A stretch of DNA of 64,000 nt, from assembly GCF_014836615.1 (NCBI RefSeq), contig NZ_JACSQN010000004.1:186001-250000 (forward strand), in the 5' to 3' direction. The position numbers and the translations under genes are program-made. The notes beneath the pieces are model-generated. The model searched no databases. It saw only the letters and a program-made list of their open reading frames with translations, and was not told the origin of the DNA. Source of the DNA: Sporosarcina quadrami. GTDB lineage: Bacteria > Bacillota > Bacilli > Bacillales_A > Planococcaceae. Of this stretch, positions 1 to 7,935 are shown one piece after another. Every line of letters begins with the position of its first letter. Positions within the stretch are counted from its first letter, which is position 1.

Positions 1-34
1 AAGGTCATTTAAAAAAGCGTTAGGAGCGATTCAT

Positions 35-1228
35 GTGGAAAGAGTAGTTGGAACGGTTGTCAGAGGTCTTCGTTGCCCAATTATTAATAAAGGGGACAAT
101 ATCGAAGAAATCGTTGTAGATAGCGTATTAAAAGCGTCAGAAGTTGAAGGCATTACAATTAATGACAAAGATATCGTTACCGTCACAGAATCCATCGTTG
201 CGCGCGCGCAAGGAAACTATGCAACCATTGATCATATTGCGAAAGATGTTCAGGCGAAATTCGGAGACGACACAATCGGTGTTATTTTCCCCATTTTGAG
301 CCGTAACCGTTTTGCAATTTGCCTACGCGGGATCGCGAAAGGCGCAGCAAAGAAAATTGTTCTGATGCTCAGCTATCCTTCCGATGAAGTCGGAAATCAC
401 TTAGTCGACCTCGACACGCTAGACGAAAAGGGCGTCAATCCCTGGACAGACGTGTTGAATGAAGAACAGTTCCGCAGTCATTTCGGTTATGGTAAACATA
501 CATTTACCGGTGTAGATTACATCGACTATTATAAATCAATCGTTGAAGAATACGGTGTTGAATGTGAAGTCATCTTCTCGAACAATGCAAAAACAATTCT
601 TGATTATACGAAAAACGTCCTTACTTGCGACATCCATACACGATTCAGAACGAAACGCATCTTGGAAGCGAACGGCGGCGAAAAGGTCTATAGCCTCGAC
701 AATATTCTTTCTGAATCCGTTGACGGCAGTGGCTTTAACGAAGCATATGGGTTACTTGGATCTAACAAAGCGACGGAAGATAGCATTAAGCTATTTCCTA
801 ACAACTGTCAACCAGTCGTTGACAATATCCAGGCAATGTTGAAGGAAAAGACGGGTAAAACGGTCGAAGTCATGGTGTACGGAGATGGCGCATTCAAAGA
901 CCCAGTCGGAAAAATCTGGGAACTCGCTGATCCCGTCGTATCACCAGCCTACACAACAGGACTCGATGGTACCCCAAATGAAATTAAACTTAAATACTTG
1001 GCAGATAACAACTTCGCGGACCTACGTGGCGATGATTTGAAAAAAGCTATAAACGATTTCATCGAAAACAAAGACGAAGACCTCGTCGGCGCAATGGAAT
1101 CCCAAGGGACAACTCCACGTAAACTGACAGATCTTATCGGTTCATTATCCGATCTGACGTCAGGCAGCGGCGACAAAGGAACACCGATTGTATTCATCCA
1201 AGGTTATTTCGATAACTTTACTAAATAA
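35..1228 (+). CDS. CofE-like coenzyme F420-0:L-glutamate ligase family protein
   Basis: The N-terminal 70 residues carry the hallmarks of the F420 gamma-glutamyl ligase fold: [17 protein letters not shown] followed by [17 protein letters not shown], matching the family pattern 'PIIxxGDxLxxII ... DgDIvvVTxKIVSkAeG'. The family adds glutamate to F420 precursors, but many Firmicutes carry this ~397-residue version without other F420 genes, and none is seen here, so the true substrate is uncertain. The GTG start at 35 is preceded by TAGGAGCG at 21-28. It is monocistronic and ends at a strong terminator (1240-1274). Family membership is fairly sure; biochemical role is not. Confidence 0.75.
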   Translation: MERVVGTVVRGLRCPIINKGDNIEEIVVDSVLKASEVEGITINDKDIVTVTESIVARAQGNYATIDHIAKDVQAKFGDDTIGVIFPILSRNRFAICLRGIAKGAAKKIVLMLSYPSDEVGNHLVDLDTLDEKGVNPWTDVLNEEQFRSHFGYGKHTFTGVDYIDYYKSIVEEYGVECEVIFSNNAKTILDYTKNVLTCDIHTRFRTKRILEANGGEKVYSLDNILSESVDGSGFNEAYGLLGSNKATEDSIKLFPNNCQPVVDNIQAMLKEKTGKTVEVMVYGDGAFKDPVGKIWELADPVVSPAYTTGLDGTPNEIKLKYLADNNFADLRGDDLKKAINDFIENKDEDLVGAMESQGTTPRKLTDLIGSLSDLTSGSGDKGTPIVFIQGYFDNFTK

Positions 1229-1239
1229 GAAGTGTTATG

Positions 1240-1274
1240 CCCCTCATCATTTGAATGTGATGAGGGGTTTTTTT
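1240..1274 (+). terminator. Rho-independent terminator of the CofE-like gene
   Basis: A perfect 10-bp stem CCCCTCATCA / TGATGAGGGG with an 8-nt loop is followed directly by seven T residues, 11 nt after the stop codon. Confidence 0.93.
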
Positions 1275-1298
1275 ATATGGGATGGGAGAGTTCATCGT

Positions 1299-1460
1299 TA
1301 TCGGGCGCGGGAGCACGGTTTATGGGCGCGCATTGGCTGGATACGAGCGCGGGGGCACGGTTTACGGGCGCGTTTTGGCTGGATACGGGCGAGGAAGCAC
1401 GGTTTACGGGCGCGCATTGGCTGGATACGGGCGAGGAAGCACGGTTTATGAGCGCGTTTT
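1299..1460. repeat. 21-bp-period repeat array A
   Basis: The G of a (G/A)GGCG or GAGCG core recurs at 1324, 1345, 1366, 1387, 1408, 1429 and 1450, exactly every 21 bp. Two unit types alternate: one ends in GCATTGGCTGGATAC, the other in GAGGAAGCACGGTTTAC. It lies between the convergent CofE-like and metQ genes. The open frames crossing it are a by-product of the period being seven codons. Confidence 0.9.
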
Positions 1461-1725
1461 GAGCGGACAGACGTGCAGATTGAGCGGTTCTCGGTCGACA
1501 TTGAGCGGACAGGCATGTAGATTGAGCGGTTCCCGGCCGACATTGAGCGGACAGGCAGGCAGATTGAGCGGTTCTCGGTCGACATTGAGCGGACAGACAT
1601 ACAGATTGAGTGGTTCCCGGCCGACATTGAGCGGACAGGCGTGCAGATTGAGCGGACCCTGGTTGACATTGAGCGGACAGGCGTGCAGATTGAGCGGACC
1701 CTGGTCGACATTGAGCGGATTGGCC
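1459..1725. repeat. 21-bp-period repeat array B (TTGAGCGG core)
   Basis: About 13 units start with TTGAGCGG and repeat every 21 bp (for example G at 1461, 1482, 1503, 1524). Two unit types alternate, one with ACAGGCGTGCAGA after the core and one with TTCTCGGTCGACA. The array abuts array A with an 11-bp phase step between the last core of A and the first core of B. Confidence 0.9.
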
Positions 1726-1743
1726 GCCAACCGACCTTTAATT

Positions 1744-1781
1744 AAAAAGAGATGCCTCCGCAAATGGAAGCATCTCTTTTT
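1744..1781 (-). terminator. Terminator of the metNIQ operon
   Basis: The inverted repeat AAAAAGAGATGC(C)TCC / GGAAGCATCTCTTTTT lies just past the metQ stop and has a T run in both directions, so it can end transcription from metQ and block read-through from the repeat arrays. Confidence 0.85.
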
Positions 1782-1789
1782 ATTACATA

Positions 1790-2617
1790 TTATTCAAACG
1801 CCGGAATGGCAGTCTCATCATAATTCTCTTCCAAGAACTTGCGAACATCCTCGCTCGTCATCGCTTCCGCCAACTTTTGAATCGGTTCCCAATCTTTATT
1901 ATCCTCACGTGCAATCAATGTAATGGCGAAGTCATTTTCGATTCCTTCTGTTAGAAGTGCATCGCTTTTCGGCGTCAGTCCAAGTGGCGCGGCGTATGCC
2001 GGTGTCATGACGACTGCATCCGCATCGTCGTACATGCGCGCAAGCATGAGTAAGTCCACTTCTTTGAACTGATAGTCTTTCGGATTATCGATGACATCCG
2101 CTTTCGTGAAATACGTGCCCGTCTTATCTTGCAGCTTTATAACACCTTGTTGAGCAAGCAACGCTAATGAACGGTCGATATTCGATACGTCATTTGCCAT
2201 TGCGATTACTGCACCTTCAGGTAGTTCATCCATGGATGAATAATCTTTTGCATATACACCATAATTCGCAAAGTAAATCGGTGTAATTGGAACTAAATTG
2301 GCGTCGTTATTACGGTTGAATTCCTCCATATACGGAACGTGTTGGAAGAAGTTCGCATCCACTTCTTTTGCAGCAAGTGCTGTATTCGGTTGTACGTTAT
2401 CGCCTAGAACGACCATCTCAAGATCAATGCCATCTTCAGCCAATTTCGGCTTCACAAGTTCAAGGATTTCCGTCATTGGCGGAATTAATGAAGCGACTTT
2501 CAATGTAACTCTTTCATTTATATCTGCTGCTTTTTCCGCGTCCTCCACGTTTTTATCTTTGCCACATGCTGATAATATCATTATGAGCATCGCAGTAATC
2601 AAGACTAATTTCTTCAT
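1790..2617 (-). CDS. metQ: MetQ/NlpA family substrate-binding lipoprotein
   Basis: This is the extracellular lipid-anchored binding protein of a methionine-type ABC importer. A signal peptide ends in the lipobox LSAC (residues 15-18), so Cys18 is the predicted lipidated residue. The mature part has NlpA/MetQ features such as a KVASLIPPMTEIL start, EVDANFFQHVPYMEEFN and ALLAQQGVIKL. At 275 residues it is of normal length. It is the last gene of metN-metI-metQ, 14 bp downstream of the permease. Methionine is the expected ligand, but NlpA proteins also serve cysteine or dipeptides, so specificity is inferred. Confidence 0.9.
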   Translation of the reverse strand: MKKLVLITAMLIMILSACGKDKNVEDAEKAADINERVTLKVASLIPPMTEILELVKPKLAEDGIDLEMVVLGDNVQPNTALAAKEVDANFFQHVPYMEEFNRNNDANLVPITPIYFANYGVYAKDYSSMDELPEGAVIAMANDVSNIDRSLALLAQQGVIKLQDKTGTYFTKADVIDNPKDYQFKEVDLLMLARMYDDADAVVMTPAYAAPLGLTPKSDALLTEGIENDFAITLIAREDNKDWEPIQKLAEAMTSEDVRKFLEENYDETAIPAFE

Positions 2618-2631
2618 TTTATTTCCCCCTA

Positions 2632-3294
2632 TTATCTTTTATCTATCAATCGTGCAACCGTGGTCCCTGTAAATTGGATGAACTGCACGAGAATGACCAT
2701 AATGAGGATCATGTACATCATGAGATCCGTTTTGAATTGCTGGTACCCGTACCGGATCGCGAAGTCACCGATTCCTCCGCCACCAACAACTCCCATAATC
2801 GTCGAATACGAGATGAAACTGATAATCGATGTCGTCAAGCCGAGGACCAGTCCAGAACGGGCTTCGACAAATAAAAACTTAAAAATGATTTCTCTAACTG
2901 AAGCCCCCATAGAAACGGCCGCCTCCAGCACACCTCTAGGAACATCCAGCAAAGACTGTTCGACCAACCGGGAGTAGTGCGCAATCGCAATGATTGATAG
3001 CGGAACGGTCGCAGCCGCTGTGCCGATTGCAGTCCCAATTACCAATCTCGTAAAAGGAATTAAAAATACGACTAGCAACAGAAACGGGAATGAACGAATG
3101 ACGTTGACGACCAAATTAATACTGGAAAAGACGATTGAATTCTCAAAGAGCTGTCCTTTCCTGCATAAAAACAGCAATGTACCAACAGGGAGTCCGATGA
3201 TGACCGCCGCCAGTATCGCAACGCCAACCATTATGAATGTTTCGCTGATCGACTGCCAGATTTCCATCTGATAGTGCACTAAAACTTCAGGCAT
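2632..3294 (-). CDS. metI: Methionine ABC transporter permease (MetI/MetP type)
   Basis: This 220-residue inner-membrane permease has five hydrophobic segments. It carries the binding-protein-dependent transport signature around residues 118-145, including EAAVSMGASVREIIFKFL, the EAA loop that contacts the ATPase. The typical MetI N-terminus WQSISETFIMVGVA is present. The gene overlaps metN by 8 bp, which suggests translational coupling, and metQ follows 14 bp later. Confidence 0.93.
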   Translation of the reverse strand: MPEVLVHYQMEIWQSISETFIMVGVAILAAVIIGLPVGTLLFLCRKGQLFENSIVFSSINLVVNVIRSFPFLLLVVFLIPFTRLVIGTAIGTAAATVPLSIIAIAHYSRLVEQSLLDVPRGVLEAAVSMGASVREIIFKFLFVEARSGLVLGLTTSIISFISYSTIMGVVGGGGIGDFAIRYGYQQFKTDLMMYMILIMVILVQFIQFTGTTVARLIDKR

Positions 3295-4036
3295 TGTTTA
3301 ATTCACCGTCCTCGGTCAGCTGTTTCACAAAGCTTTCAGGATCGCCGTCAATGATACGAATCCCTTTTGGTTCTATCGTCAATGTCTCATAGAGCTTTCC
3401 GTCAGCCAGAACTGTCACGCGGTTGCAAATGCTTTTTATGACATCCATCTCATGACTGACGATAACGATTGTGACACCGAATGTTCTATTGACATCCCGT
3501 AGCACGCCAAGGATTTCTGCAGTCGTATTAGGATCGAGAGAAGACGTCGGCTCATCGCATAGCAACAGTTGTGGATTATTTGCGAGAGCTCGCGCGATTG
3601 CAACTCTTTGCTTTTGTCCGCCACTCAATTGCGCTGGATACTTGTCCGCGTAACTTGCAAGTCCGACAAACTGTAGGCATTCCAGTACACGTTCACGACG
3701 TTTCTTCCTCGGATACTTAGCTAGTTTCAATGAAACCGCGACATTCTCGTAAATGGTTTTATTGGCAACCAAGTTGAAATGCTGAAAGATCATTCCGATT
3801 GACTTGCGTTCTTCACGTAACTCTTTGCCATTCAACCTCGTCAGCAAACGTCCATTGACTTCCACTTCTCCTGTATCGGGGATTTCCAGCAAATTCATGA
3901 GCCGTAACAGTGTCGATTTCCCAGCACCACTTGCACCGATTATGCCATGTATCTCCTTTTCACCAATCGATAGTGAAACAGATTGAACTGCCCTAAATTC
4001 CGAAAAGGATTTACTGACGTTATGTAAATTAATCAT
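3287..4036 (-). CDS. metN: ABC transporter ATPase, MetN type lacking the NIL domain
   Basis: The protein energises the MetI/MetQ importer. Walker A GASGAGKST (about 35-43), signature LSGGQKQRVAIARAL and Walker B LLLCDEPTSSLDP are all intact. At 249 residues it is about 90 shorter than usual MetN, ending just after the ATPase core; the C-terminal NIL domain, which binds methionine and trans-inhibits transport in classical MetN, is missing. The ORF ends cleanly and overlaps metI, so this looks like a natural short form and not a broken gene. The ATG has GAAAGGGGAT upstream. Confidence 0.85.
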   Translation of the reverse strand: MINLHNVSKSFSEFRAVQSVSLSIGEKEIHGIIGASGAGKSTLLRLMNLLEIPDTGEVEVNGRLLTRLNGKELREERKSIGMIFQHFNLVANKTIYENVAVSLKLAKYPRKKRRERVLECLQFVGLASYADKYPAQLSGGQKQRVAIARALANNPQLLLCDEPTSSLDPNTTAEILGVLRDVNRTFGVTIVIVSHEMDVIKSICNRVTVLADGKLYETLTIEPKGIRIIDGDPESFVKQLTEDGELNNA

Positions 4037-4083
4037 AAAAAAATCCCCTTTCTATCAGTTGAAGGGTGATTCAGACGTTTTTC

Positions 4084-4112
4084 ATTATAACGTACGAAAT
4101 GCTTACTGTCAT
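4084..4112 (-). promoter_or_regulatory. SigA-type promoter of metNIQ
   Basis: On the minus strand ATGACA (4107-4112) and a perfect TATAAT (4084-4089) are separated by 17 bp, about 48 bp upstream of the metN start. The leader is too short for, and shows no sign of, an S-box (SAM) riboswitch. Confidence 0.75.
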
Positions 4113-4130
4113 CATAAGAAGGCGTTTGAA

Positions 4131-4171
4131 AATCAAAAAGACTAGTACAGTATAGCTCCATCTGTACTAGT
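4131..4171 (-). terminator. Terminator of the Gfo/Idh/MocA gene
   Basis: On the minus strand a perfect 10-bp stem ACTAGTACAG / CTGTACTAGT (11-nt loop) is followed by CTTTTTGATTTT. It separates this gene from the metNIQ promoter. Confidence 0.9.
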
Positions 4172-4185
4172 TCGATTTTTCTGCT

Positions 4186-5127
4186 TTATTTCCGCAATGC
4201 TTCAAGAATTGCCTGAGACCGGTAGCCGACTTCGAAATCGTAAATCTCAGCTATTTCCCCGTTCACCGCTTTCACCAATTCATCAATCAACCGATGCGGT
4301 ACTGTTCCTTCAAGTGATAACAACGAAAGATCCTCACCCGTTTTCCCTCCACGCAAATCCCCCCAGTTCTCAATGGAGAGGACACCTTCCGAACCGTATG
4401 CCGTGAATCCGATATGCTCATGCCCGGCTGCCTGGCTGATTCCCTCGATTAGGACAGGTGTGCCATCCGTCAGCTCGGCATTTGCAATAATGCCCGTTTC
4501 ACAGCTGATCGGATTATCCGGGAATTCCAACCGACTTTGGATATTAATCAGATCCCCGAACAACTTCACTGTCTGTTGGATGAAATGGACGCCGACTTCA
4601 AGGACAAATCCACCTTGCTCTCGCTCACCGACCCAATCATTCTTCTGCCAAGCACGCGGCCATTCCGGGAAATTCATCGTAAGTTGCAAACGACGCAACT
4701 CGCCTACATAACCTCCGTTAATCAGTTCAGCAAATTTCGTCGCTGCCTCCCCATAATTCAACGGGAAGTTCATAGCATGTACAACGCCCGCTTCTTTGGC
4801 AGCCGCAGCCATCTCTTCCGCCTCTTCCAGCGAATTCGCCAAAGGCTTTTCGCAAAGCACATGCTTCTTAGCACAAAGAACTTCCATCACAATCGCATGA
4901 TGGAATTTTGGTGGCACCGCTACATAAACAAGTTGCACTTTCTCGTCAGCAATCAATTGCTGGGCATCCGTATAAACTTGCACACTCCCGAGCTCCGCAG
5001 CTGTCTCCCTAACAAGCACTTCTGACAGATCACAAATAGCTGCAATCGATACTTCAGGATGTTCCTTGAATTGATGGATAAGACGTTGACCAATCGCTCC
5101 TAAACCGATGATTCCTATATGTAACAT
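4186..5127 (-). CDS. Gfo/Idh/MocA family NAD(P)-dependent oxidoreductase
   Basis: This is a 313-residue sugar or polyol dehydrogenase-like protein. The N-terminal Rossmann fold has GIIGLGAIGQR (residues 5-15) and the family motif CEKPLA (about 92-97), in which the lysine binds cofactor and substrate. The C-terminal half matches the Gfo/Idh/MocA alpha/beta domain, with GGFVLEVGVHFIQ carrying the expected histidine. The gene stands alone between terminators, so its substrate cannot be deduced. Confidence 0.85.
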   Translation of the reverse strand: MLHIGIIGLGAIGQRLIHQFKEHPEVSIAAICDLSEVLVRETAAELGSVQVYTDAQQLIADEKVQLVYVAVPPKFHHAIVMEVLCAKKHVLCEKPLANSLEEAEEMAAAAKEAGVVHAMNFPLNYGEAATKFAELINGGYVGELRRLQLTMNFPEWPRAWQKNDWVGEREQGGFVLEVGVHFIQQTVKLFGDLINIQSRLEFPDNPISCETGIIANAELTDGTPVLIEGISQAAGHEHIGFTAYGSEGVLSIENWGDLRGGKTGEDLSLLSLEGTVPHRLIDELVKAVNGEIAEIYDFEVGYRSQAILEALRK

Positions 5128-5313
5128 GCTGACTCCCCCTTTTTTTCTATCCTACTATAGGAAAGGACAACTGTCATCGGGAAGTGATACACTTATAGTT
5201 ACAGAGTTTTATTTAATAGTTGCGAAAAATCCATGCTTCTTTCCGTTATATAGATTATAAATACCTTTATCATCCAATCAGAATAAGTCAACAACTGCTA
5301 AGGAGGCTTTATC

Positions 5314-5808
5314 ATGTACAATCGTCCAAAGATCGACATTCCGAAAACCACTTTCGAGAAAGCTTTCGATATCATTACGTCCGTGCTTTTCATCGGATGG
5401 ATCGTGTACCTCATCTATATTTGGGGTCAACTGCCTGCCCAAGTACCAGCTCATTTTAATGGAGCTGGGGAAGTAGATCGCTTAGGATCAAAGTGGGAAT
5501 TAATAATCCTGCCCCTCATTGCCATTATTATGACGCCATTTTTGGCATTTCTCGAGAAACACCCAGAATGGCATAATTACATGAATCTTACCGAAGACAA
5601 CATCGAATTCCAATATAAAAATTCACGGATGTTGCTGAATGTAGTGAAGAATGAATCCGTATTATTTCTCGCCTATATCAGCGTTCAATCCAGTCAAGTC
5701 GCACTTGGAAATGCTTCGTCACTCGGGTTCGGATTCCTGCCGACCTTCATCATCATACTTTTCGGGTCGATGGCTTTTTTTATTGTACGGTCTGTGAAAA
5801 ACAAATAA
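5314..5808 (+). CDS. DUF1648 domain membrane protein
   Basis: This 164-residue integral membrane protein has an N-terminal transmembrane segment followed by the DUF1648 signature LPAQVPAHFNGAGEVDRLGS (residues 44-63), then three further hydrophobic stretches near 68-85, 113-130 and 138-158. The function of DUF1648 is unknown; some relatives (SdpI-like) act in peptide-toxin immunity, but this protein lacks the longer SdpI C-terminus. The start ATG follows AAGGAGG at the proper distance. It is monocistronic. Confidence 0.8.
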   Translation: MYNRPKIDIPKTTFEKAFDIITSVLFIGWIVYLIYIWGQLPAQVPAHFNGAGEVDRLGSKWELIILPLIAIIMTPFLAFLEKHPEWHNYMNLTEDNIEFQYKNSRMLLNVVKNESVLFLAYISVQSSQVALGNASSLGFGFLPTFIIILFGSMAFFIVRSVKNK

Positions 5809-5816
5809 TGTTTACA

Positions 5817-5848
5817 GGACGCCATTTGAAGATGGCGTCCATTTTATT
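5817..5848 (+). terminator. Terminator of the DUF1648 gene
   Basis: A perfect 9-bp stem GGACGCCAT / ATGGCGTCC with a 6-nt loop is followed by ATTTTATTGTT. Confidence 0.88.
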
Positions 5849-5922
5849 GTTAATAAGAAAAAAGTTGAAACGTTTCATACGTCTCATTCCCCTAACCTAT
5901 AGAGAAGAGGGTGGTGATTTTA

Positions 5923-6468
5923 TTGATTAACAAATCCAAACTTGTGAAACGAGCGATCAAAGGTGATCAACTTGCTTTACAACAACTCTTGCAGGATGAG
6001 CAAGGCAAACTGTATAAGATGGCATTTATTTATATGAAAAATGAAGATGATGCACTTGAAGTATTCCAACAAACGGTTTTAGAAGCGATTGAATCGATTC
6101 ATCAGCTGAAAAATCCAGACTACTTTTCAACATGGCTTACTCGAATCTGTATCAATATCTCCCTGCAAGAAATTCGGAAACGCAAAAAGGTTGTCATGTT
6201 GGATAACTTATCTTTCCCGGAAGAAGTTGAAGAACGCACTTCTATCGAAGAGCAACTCGACTTATCCGACGTACTTTATGAACTTGATGAAAAATACAAG
6301 TCCGTTCTCATTTTACGTTTCTATTATGATCAAACCGTAAAACAAATTGCTCAGCTACTGGAATGTCCCGAAGGCACTGTAAAAACGAACATACATAGAG
6401 GCCTTGCCCTCTTAAAACAGAAAATGAAGGGAGCATATAAAGATGACAGACGAGAAAAAAGTTATTAA
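5923..6468 (+). CDS. ECF-type RNA polymerase sigma factor (pair 1)
   Basis: This sigma-70 family protein has region 2 (YMKNEDDALEVFQQTVLEA and FSTWLTRICINISLQEIRKR) and region 4 (LDEKYKSVLILRFYYDQTV, then IAQLLECPEGTVKTNIHRGL as helix-turn-helix). TTG at 5923 is preferred because GGGTGGTG (5909-5916) sits 6 nt upstream; GTG codons at 5911 and 5914 are in frame but lie inside that site. It overlaps the anti-sigma gene by 26 bp. A perfect palindrome TGAAACGTTTCA (5866-5877) lies upstream and contains TGAAAC, the usual ECF -35 element, but I see no matching -10 at the normal distance. Confidence 0.88.
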   Translation: MINKSKLVKRAIKGDQLALQQLLQDEQGKLYKMAFIYMKNEDDALEVFQQTVLEAIESIHQLKNPDYFSTWLTRICINISLQEIRKRKKVVMLDNLSFPEEVEERTSIEEQLDLSDVLYELDEKYKSVLILRFYYDQTVKQIAQLLECPEGTVKTNIHRGLALLKQKMKGAYKDDRREKSY

Positions 6469-7480
6469 AAAAACAATGGATGACATTACTGTGCCTAATC
6501 AAAAGCTGGAAAATATCCTTGAGCGCACATTCAAAAAAAATGTCGGGCAAAGATATAAAAAAAGGAGGAGAACAACTCGCTATATAGCAACAGCAGCATT
6601 GGCTATACTTCTTTTGAGTGGCACTGTTGCATTCAATCCTGTTATGGCAAACGTTCTTGGTCAAATACCTATTATCGGAAATGTTTTCTCATATATCAGT
6701 TCTGCAACTAAACCGGAATATAATAAATTTTCCCAGTTAGCTACGCCGATTAGTCACACAGAAGAGAGTAACGGCGTCATCATCACGACAGATCAAGGTG
6801 TTTTTGACGGAACAACCATCACATTGTCAGTATCCATACAAACCAAAGAAAATCTAGGAGACTCTCCAATGTTCGATTCTATTCCAACCATTAAAGATAT
6901 CCCTCTTTCAAATGGTGGATATAATCTTGAAAAGGTCGAGGGATTCGGGTACGCAGGAATAATCCAATTAAAACCGCAATTTGATGAGTCGATTCCTGAA
7001 AATCTAACTGTTATTTGGAATCCGGTTGCAATAGAGGGCGCTACTAGTGAGCGTATAGAGGGCGATTGGAATTTCAATTTCAACCTTGAAAAAGCGCAAG
7101 AGAATATACAACTGATAAATAAACTAGTGTCAAATGAAGGGATCACCATACATGTTAAAGAAACGCGACAAACCGATTTAACATTAAATATTTTCTATCA
7201 ACAATTGGTAGATCCCAATCTGTTAAATGAGTGGACAGCTGTCGAGGCTGAAATGATGGCTTCTGACAACTTAGGAAACGTTTATGAAGTACCATACAAT
7301 GGTGGTTTCGCTGATGCAGATGCTCAAACCCCAGAAGATTTACAATGGAGTGCCACTATTAAAGATCTTGACCCGAATGCTACGAAGATCATTTTACATC
7401 CTTTTGCTACTATTAGTAGATTAGACAAAGAACCTACTTCAAAAATCGTGGTTTTTGATGAAATTGAAATTGAATTATAG
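6443..7480 (+). CDS. DUF4179 anti-sigma factor (pair 1)
   Basis: The 345-residue single-pass membrane protein has a charged cytoplasmic N-terminus (1-55) and a transmembrane helix at about 56-75 (YIATAALAILLLSGTVAF). DUF4179 follows, with the recurring SNGVIITTDQGVFDGTTITLS motif just after the membrane, and then an extracytoplasmic beta-rich region. Overlap with the ECF sigma gene predicts co-translation and sequestration of the sigma factor at the membrane. The extracellular signal is unknown. Two more such pairs lie at 17.1-18.8 and 22.9-24.7 kb. Confidence 0.85.
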   Translation: MTDEKKVIKKTMDDITVPNQKLENILERTFKKNVGQRYKKRRRTTRYIATAALAILLLSGTVAFNPVMANVLGQIPIIGNVFSYISSATKPEYNKFSQLATPISHTEESNGVIITTDQGVFDGTTITLSVSIQTKENLGDSPMFDSIPTIKDIPLSNGGYNLEKVEGFGYAGIIQLKPQFDESIPENLTVIWNPVAIEGATSERIEGDWNFNFNLEKAQENIQLINKLVSNEGITIHVKETRQTDLTLNIFYQQLVDPNLLNEWTAVEAEMMASDNLGNVYEVPYNGGFADADAQTPEDLQWSATIKDLDPNATKIILHPFATISRLDKEPTSKIVVFDEIEIEL

Positions 7481-7506
7481 TACAAATTGAATATCATGCA
7501 AGCGTA

Positions 7507-7538
7507 AAGAGAGTAGCCGCGGCTACTCTCTTATTTTG
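7507..7538 (+). terminator. Terminator of sigma/anti-sigma pair 1
   Basis: A 12-bp perfect stem AAGAGAGTAGCC / GGCTACTCTCTT is followed by ATTTTG, 26 nt after the stop codon. Confidence 0.85.
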
Positions 7539-7582
7539 TATTATTTTCAAAGTAGTACTAATAATAGTTTCCATTACCGGGT

Positions 7583-7860
7583 CGCAACGAAACGTAAACC
7601 GCTCGTATCGAAATGTAACTCCCACGCAACGAAACGTAAACCGGTCGTATCGAAATGTAACTCCCCCGCAACGAAACGTAGACGTCGTATCGAAACGTAA
7701 CAACATCGCAACGAAACGTAAACCGCTCGTATCGAAATGTAACTCCCCCGCAACCGTAGACGTCGTATCGAAACGTAACAACATCCCAACGAAACGTAAA
7801 CCGCTCGTATCGAAACGTAACTCCCCCGCAACGAAACGTAGACACCGTATCGAAACGTAA
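7583..7860. repeat. 21-bp-period repeat array C (CGAAACGTAA core)
   Basis: About 13 units share the core CGAAA(C/T)GTA, starting at 7588, 7609, 7630 and onward every 21 bp with one or two slips. Units of the forms CGCAACGAAACGTAAACCGC and CGTATCGAAATGTAACTCCC alternate. The array fills the space between a terminator and the end of the convergent MFS gene. Confidence 0.9.
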
Positions 7861-7935
7861 CCAGAAAAAAAAGCACACCCTATTAGAAAGCAGCCAAGCT
7901 ACATTCCGATATAGCATACTTCTTTCTGTACTCTA

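Noticed and set aside
1298..1923. Long open frames across the repeat arrays (also at 7.5-7.9, 48.6-49.4 and 63.3-63.9 kb)
   Set aside because: A 21-bp period keeps several frames on both strands open at once and yields 7-residue repeats; no ribosome sites or domain matches support translation.
4037..4140. S-box (SAM) riboswitch upstream of metN
   Set aside because: The leader after the promoter is only about 50 nt and shows no S-box helices.
5866..5883. Self-activated ECF promoter (TGAAAC ... CGTC) for sigma pair 1
   Set aside because: Spacing between TGAAAC and CGTC is 8 bp instead of about 16; only the palindrome TGAAACGTTTCA is real.
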